NCBI RefSeq assembly: GCF_945277285.1
Contig: NZ_CALYPR010000001.1
Span: 682,001 to 746,000, forward strand
Direction: 5' to 3'
Origin: an uncultured Bartonella sp.
Lineage (GTDB): Bacteria > Pseudomonadota > Alphaproteobacteria > Rhizobiales > Rhizobiaceae
Length of the DNA: 64,000 nt
Each line of letters begins with the position of its first letter. Positions within the stretch are counted from its first letter, which is position 1. The translations under genes were made by a program, and so were the position numbers. Below are positions 63,318 through 64,000 of this stretch, piece by piece. The notes beneath the pieces were generated by a model. It saw nothing but the letters and a program-made list of their open reading frames with translations, ran no database searches and was not told the DNA's origin.

Positions 63318-64000
63318 AGCCGCTCAAAGAACTTTTTCTCGCATGGCGTTTTTCGTTGAGAGAAATGCGAAGTGGCCTTAAGGGATTTTATATTTTTCTT
63401 AGCCTCATTGCCTTAGGCGTTGCTGCAATCGGCGGTGTTGATGCAGTTTCGCGCAATATTTCCCATGAAATAAAAAATCAGGGACAGGCTATTCTGGCTG
63501 GCGATATGCGATTAAGCCTCACTCAACGCCCGGCTAACGAGAAAGAGTTGGCATTTTTTAGCGAAAATGGCAAAGTTTCTGAAAATATTCTGATGCGTTC
63601 CATGGCACGGCGCGTTGATACGGGTGAGGGAACACTTGTCGAAATAAAAGCGGTTGACGAAATTTACCCGCTTTATGGCGTTTTAAGAACCTCGCCACAA
63701 GCAAGCCCGAAAACACTTTTTCAAAAAGATGAAAAGGGATTTGGCATTGTTGCCCAGAAGCTTCTGCTTGATCGGCTTCAGCTTGATGTCGGTGACAAAA
63801 TAAAGGTTGGTGATGTTGAATTCACAATCCGGGCAGCTCTCGTTGATGAGCCCGACCTGTTATCGGAAGGTTTCCAGCTTGGGCCCCGGCTATTCATGTC
63901 GATTGAAGCATTACACCAAACAGGACTTTTAAGCCCCGGCAGTTTACGCAATTTTGTCTACAAAATTGCACTTACGAATCCATCCGACAGTTTCCTTGCA
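63314..64000 (+). CDS. FtsX-like ABC transporter permease (YbbP-like, cut by the window end)
   Basis: The first 229 codons are present. The product has a single N-terminal membrane helix (FYIFLSLIALGVAAIGGV, about 25-42), then a large periplasmic MacB-type core domain (about 45-229), as expected for YbbP/FtsX-type permeases; the second half with three or more helices lies outside. Its ATG overlaps the stop of the upstream ATPase gene (ATGA). Full-length relatives have about 800-850 residues with two such modules. Confidence 0.9.
   Translation, partial: MKPLKELFLAWRFSLREMRSGLKGFYIFLSLIALGVAAIGGVDAVSRNISHEIKNQGQAILAGDMRLSLTQRPANEKELAFFSENGKVSENILMRSMARRVDTGEGTLVEIKAVDEIYPLYGVLRTSPQASPKTLFQKDEKGFGIVAQKLLLDRLQLDVGDKIKVGDVEFTIRAALVDEPDLLSEGFQLGPRLFMSIEALHQTGLLSPGSLRNFVYKIALTNPSDSFLA

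Overview
The window looks like a chromosomal segment of an alphaproteobacterium of the order Hyphomicrobiales (Rhizobiales), probably on the Brucella/Bartonella side. The evidence is the gene set: GcrA, a DUF1402 protein, a TIGR02300 (FYDLN acid domain) protein, an ActS/ActR (RegB/RegA) pair, MmcB, a Tim44-like protein, a malic enzyme with a PTA-like tail and a 2866-residue cyclic beta-1,2-glucan synthase of almost exactly the Brucella Cgs length. Base composition is fairly AT-rich for the order (low-to-mid 40s % GC by eye), which would suit a host-associated Bartonella-like lineage that keeps biosynthetic genes (argD, argF, aroA, ilvD, bluB). The genus is an inference; no rRNA gene is present.

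Layout. 1-8.4 kb: 5' part of dnaA, rpsT and acnA on the minus strand, then the plus-strand cytochrome c maturation operon ccmABCDG. 8.4-13.3 kb: an accessory-looking block with an RLAN/RimK-type ATP-grasp ligase, a GNAT-peptidase C39 fusion, a divergent secreted transglutaminase-like cysteine peptidase and a Cds1-like PLP enzyme. 13.4-21.6 kb: gcrA, then argD-argF, hslO, a bifunctional class A penicillin-binding protein and a DUF1402 protein that may be a lytic-transglycosylase-like enzyme. 21.9-29.7 kb: smr and tim44-like (minus), fxsA and secB (plus), the aroA-cmk-rpsA operon (minus) and the TIGR02300 gene. 29.8-31.1 kb: tRNA-Ala(GGC) followed by a very AT-rich, frameshifted DUF4238 pseudogene. 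31.3-36.8 kb: bluB, ilvD, and an acyl-CoA-ligase-like gene coupled to a thiolase lacking its second catalytic cysteine. 36.9-42.2 kb: mutS (minus) and maeB (plus). 42.6-52.6 kb: the giant cgs gene and pncB. 53.2-64 kb: gyrB and a RidA-family gene (minus), hrpB, the redox two-component pair actS/actR, mmcB and an arylesterase (minus), and the start of a lipoprotein-type ABC exporter (ATPase plus FtsX-like permease, cut by the window end).

Most genes are housekeeping and form recognisable operons with clear intrinsic terminators. The least explained parts are the ATP-grasp/GNAT-C39/BTLCP block, the ligase-thiolase pair with a Cys-to-Ser change, the decayed DUF4238 gene beside the tRNA, and structured non-coding DNA in the argD leader and between argF and hslO. 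I found no CRISPR array, insertion sequence, prophage or rRNA operon.
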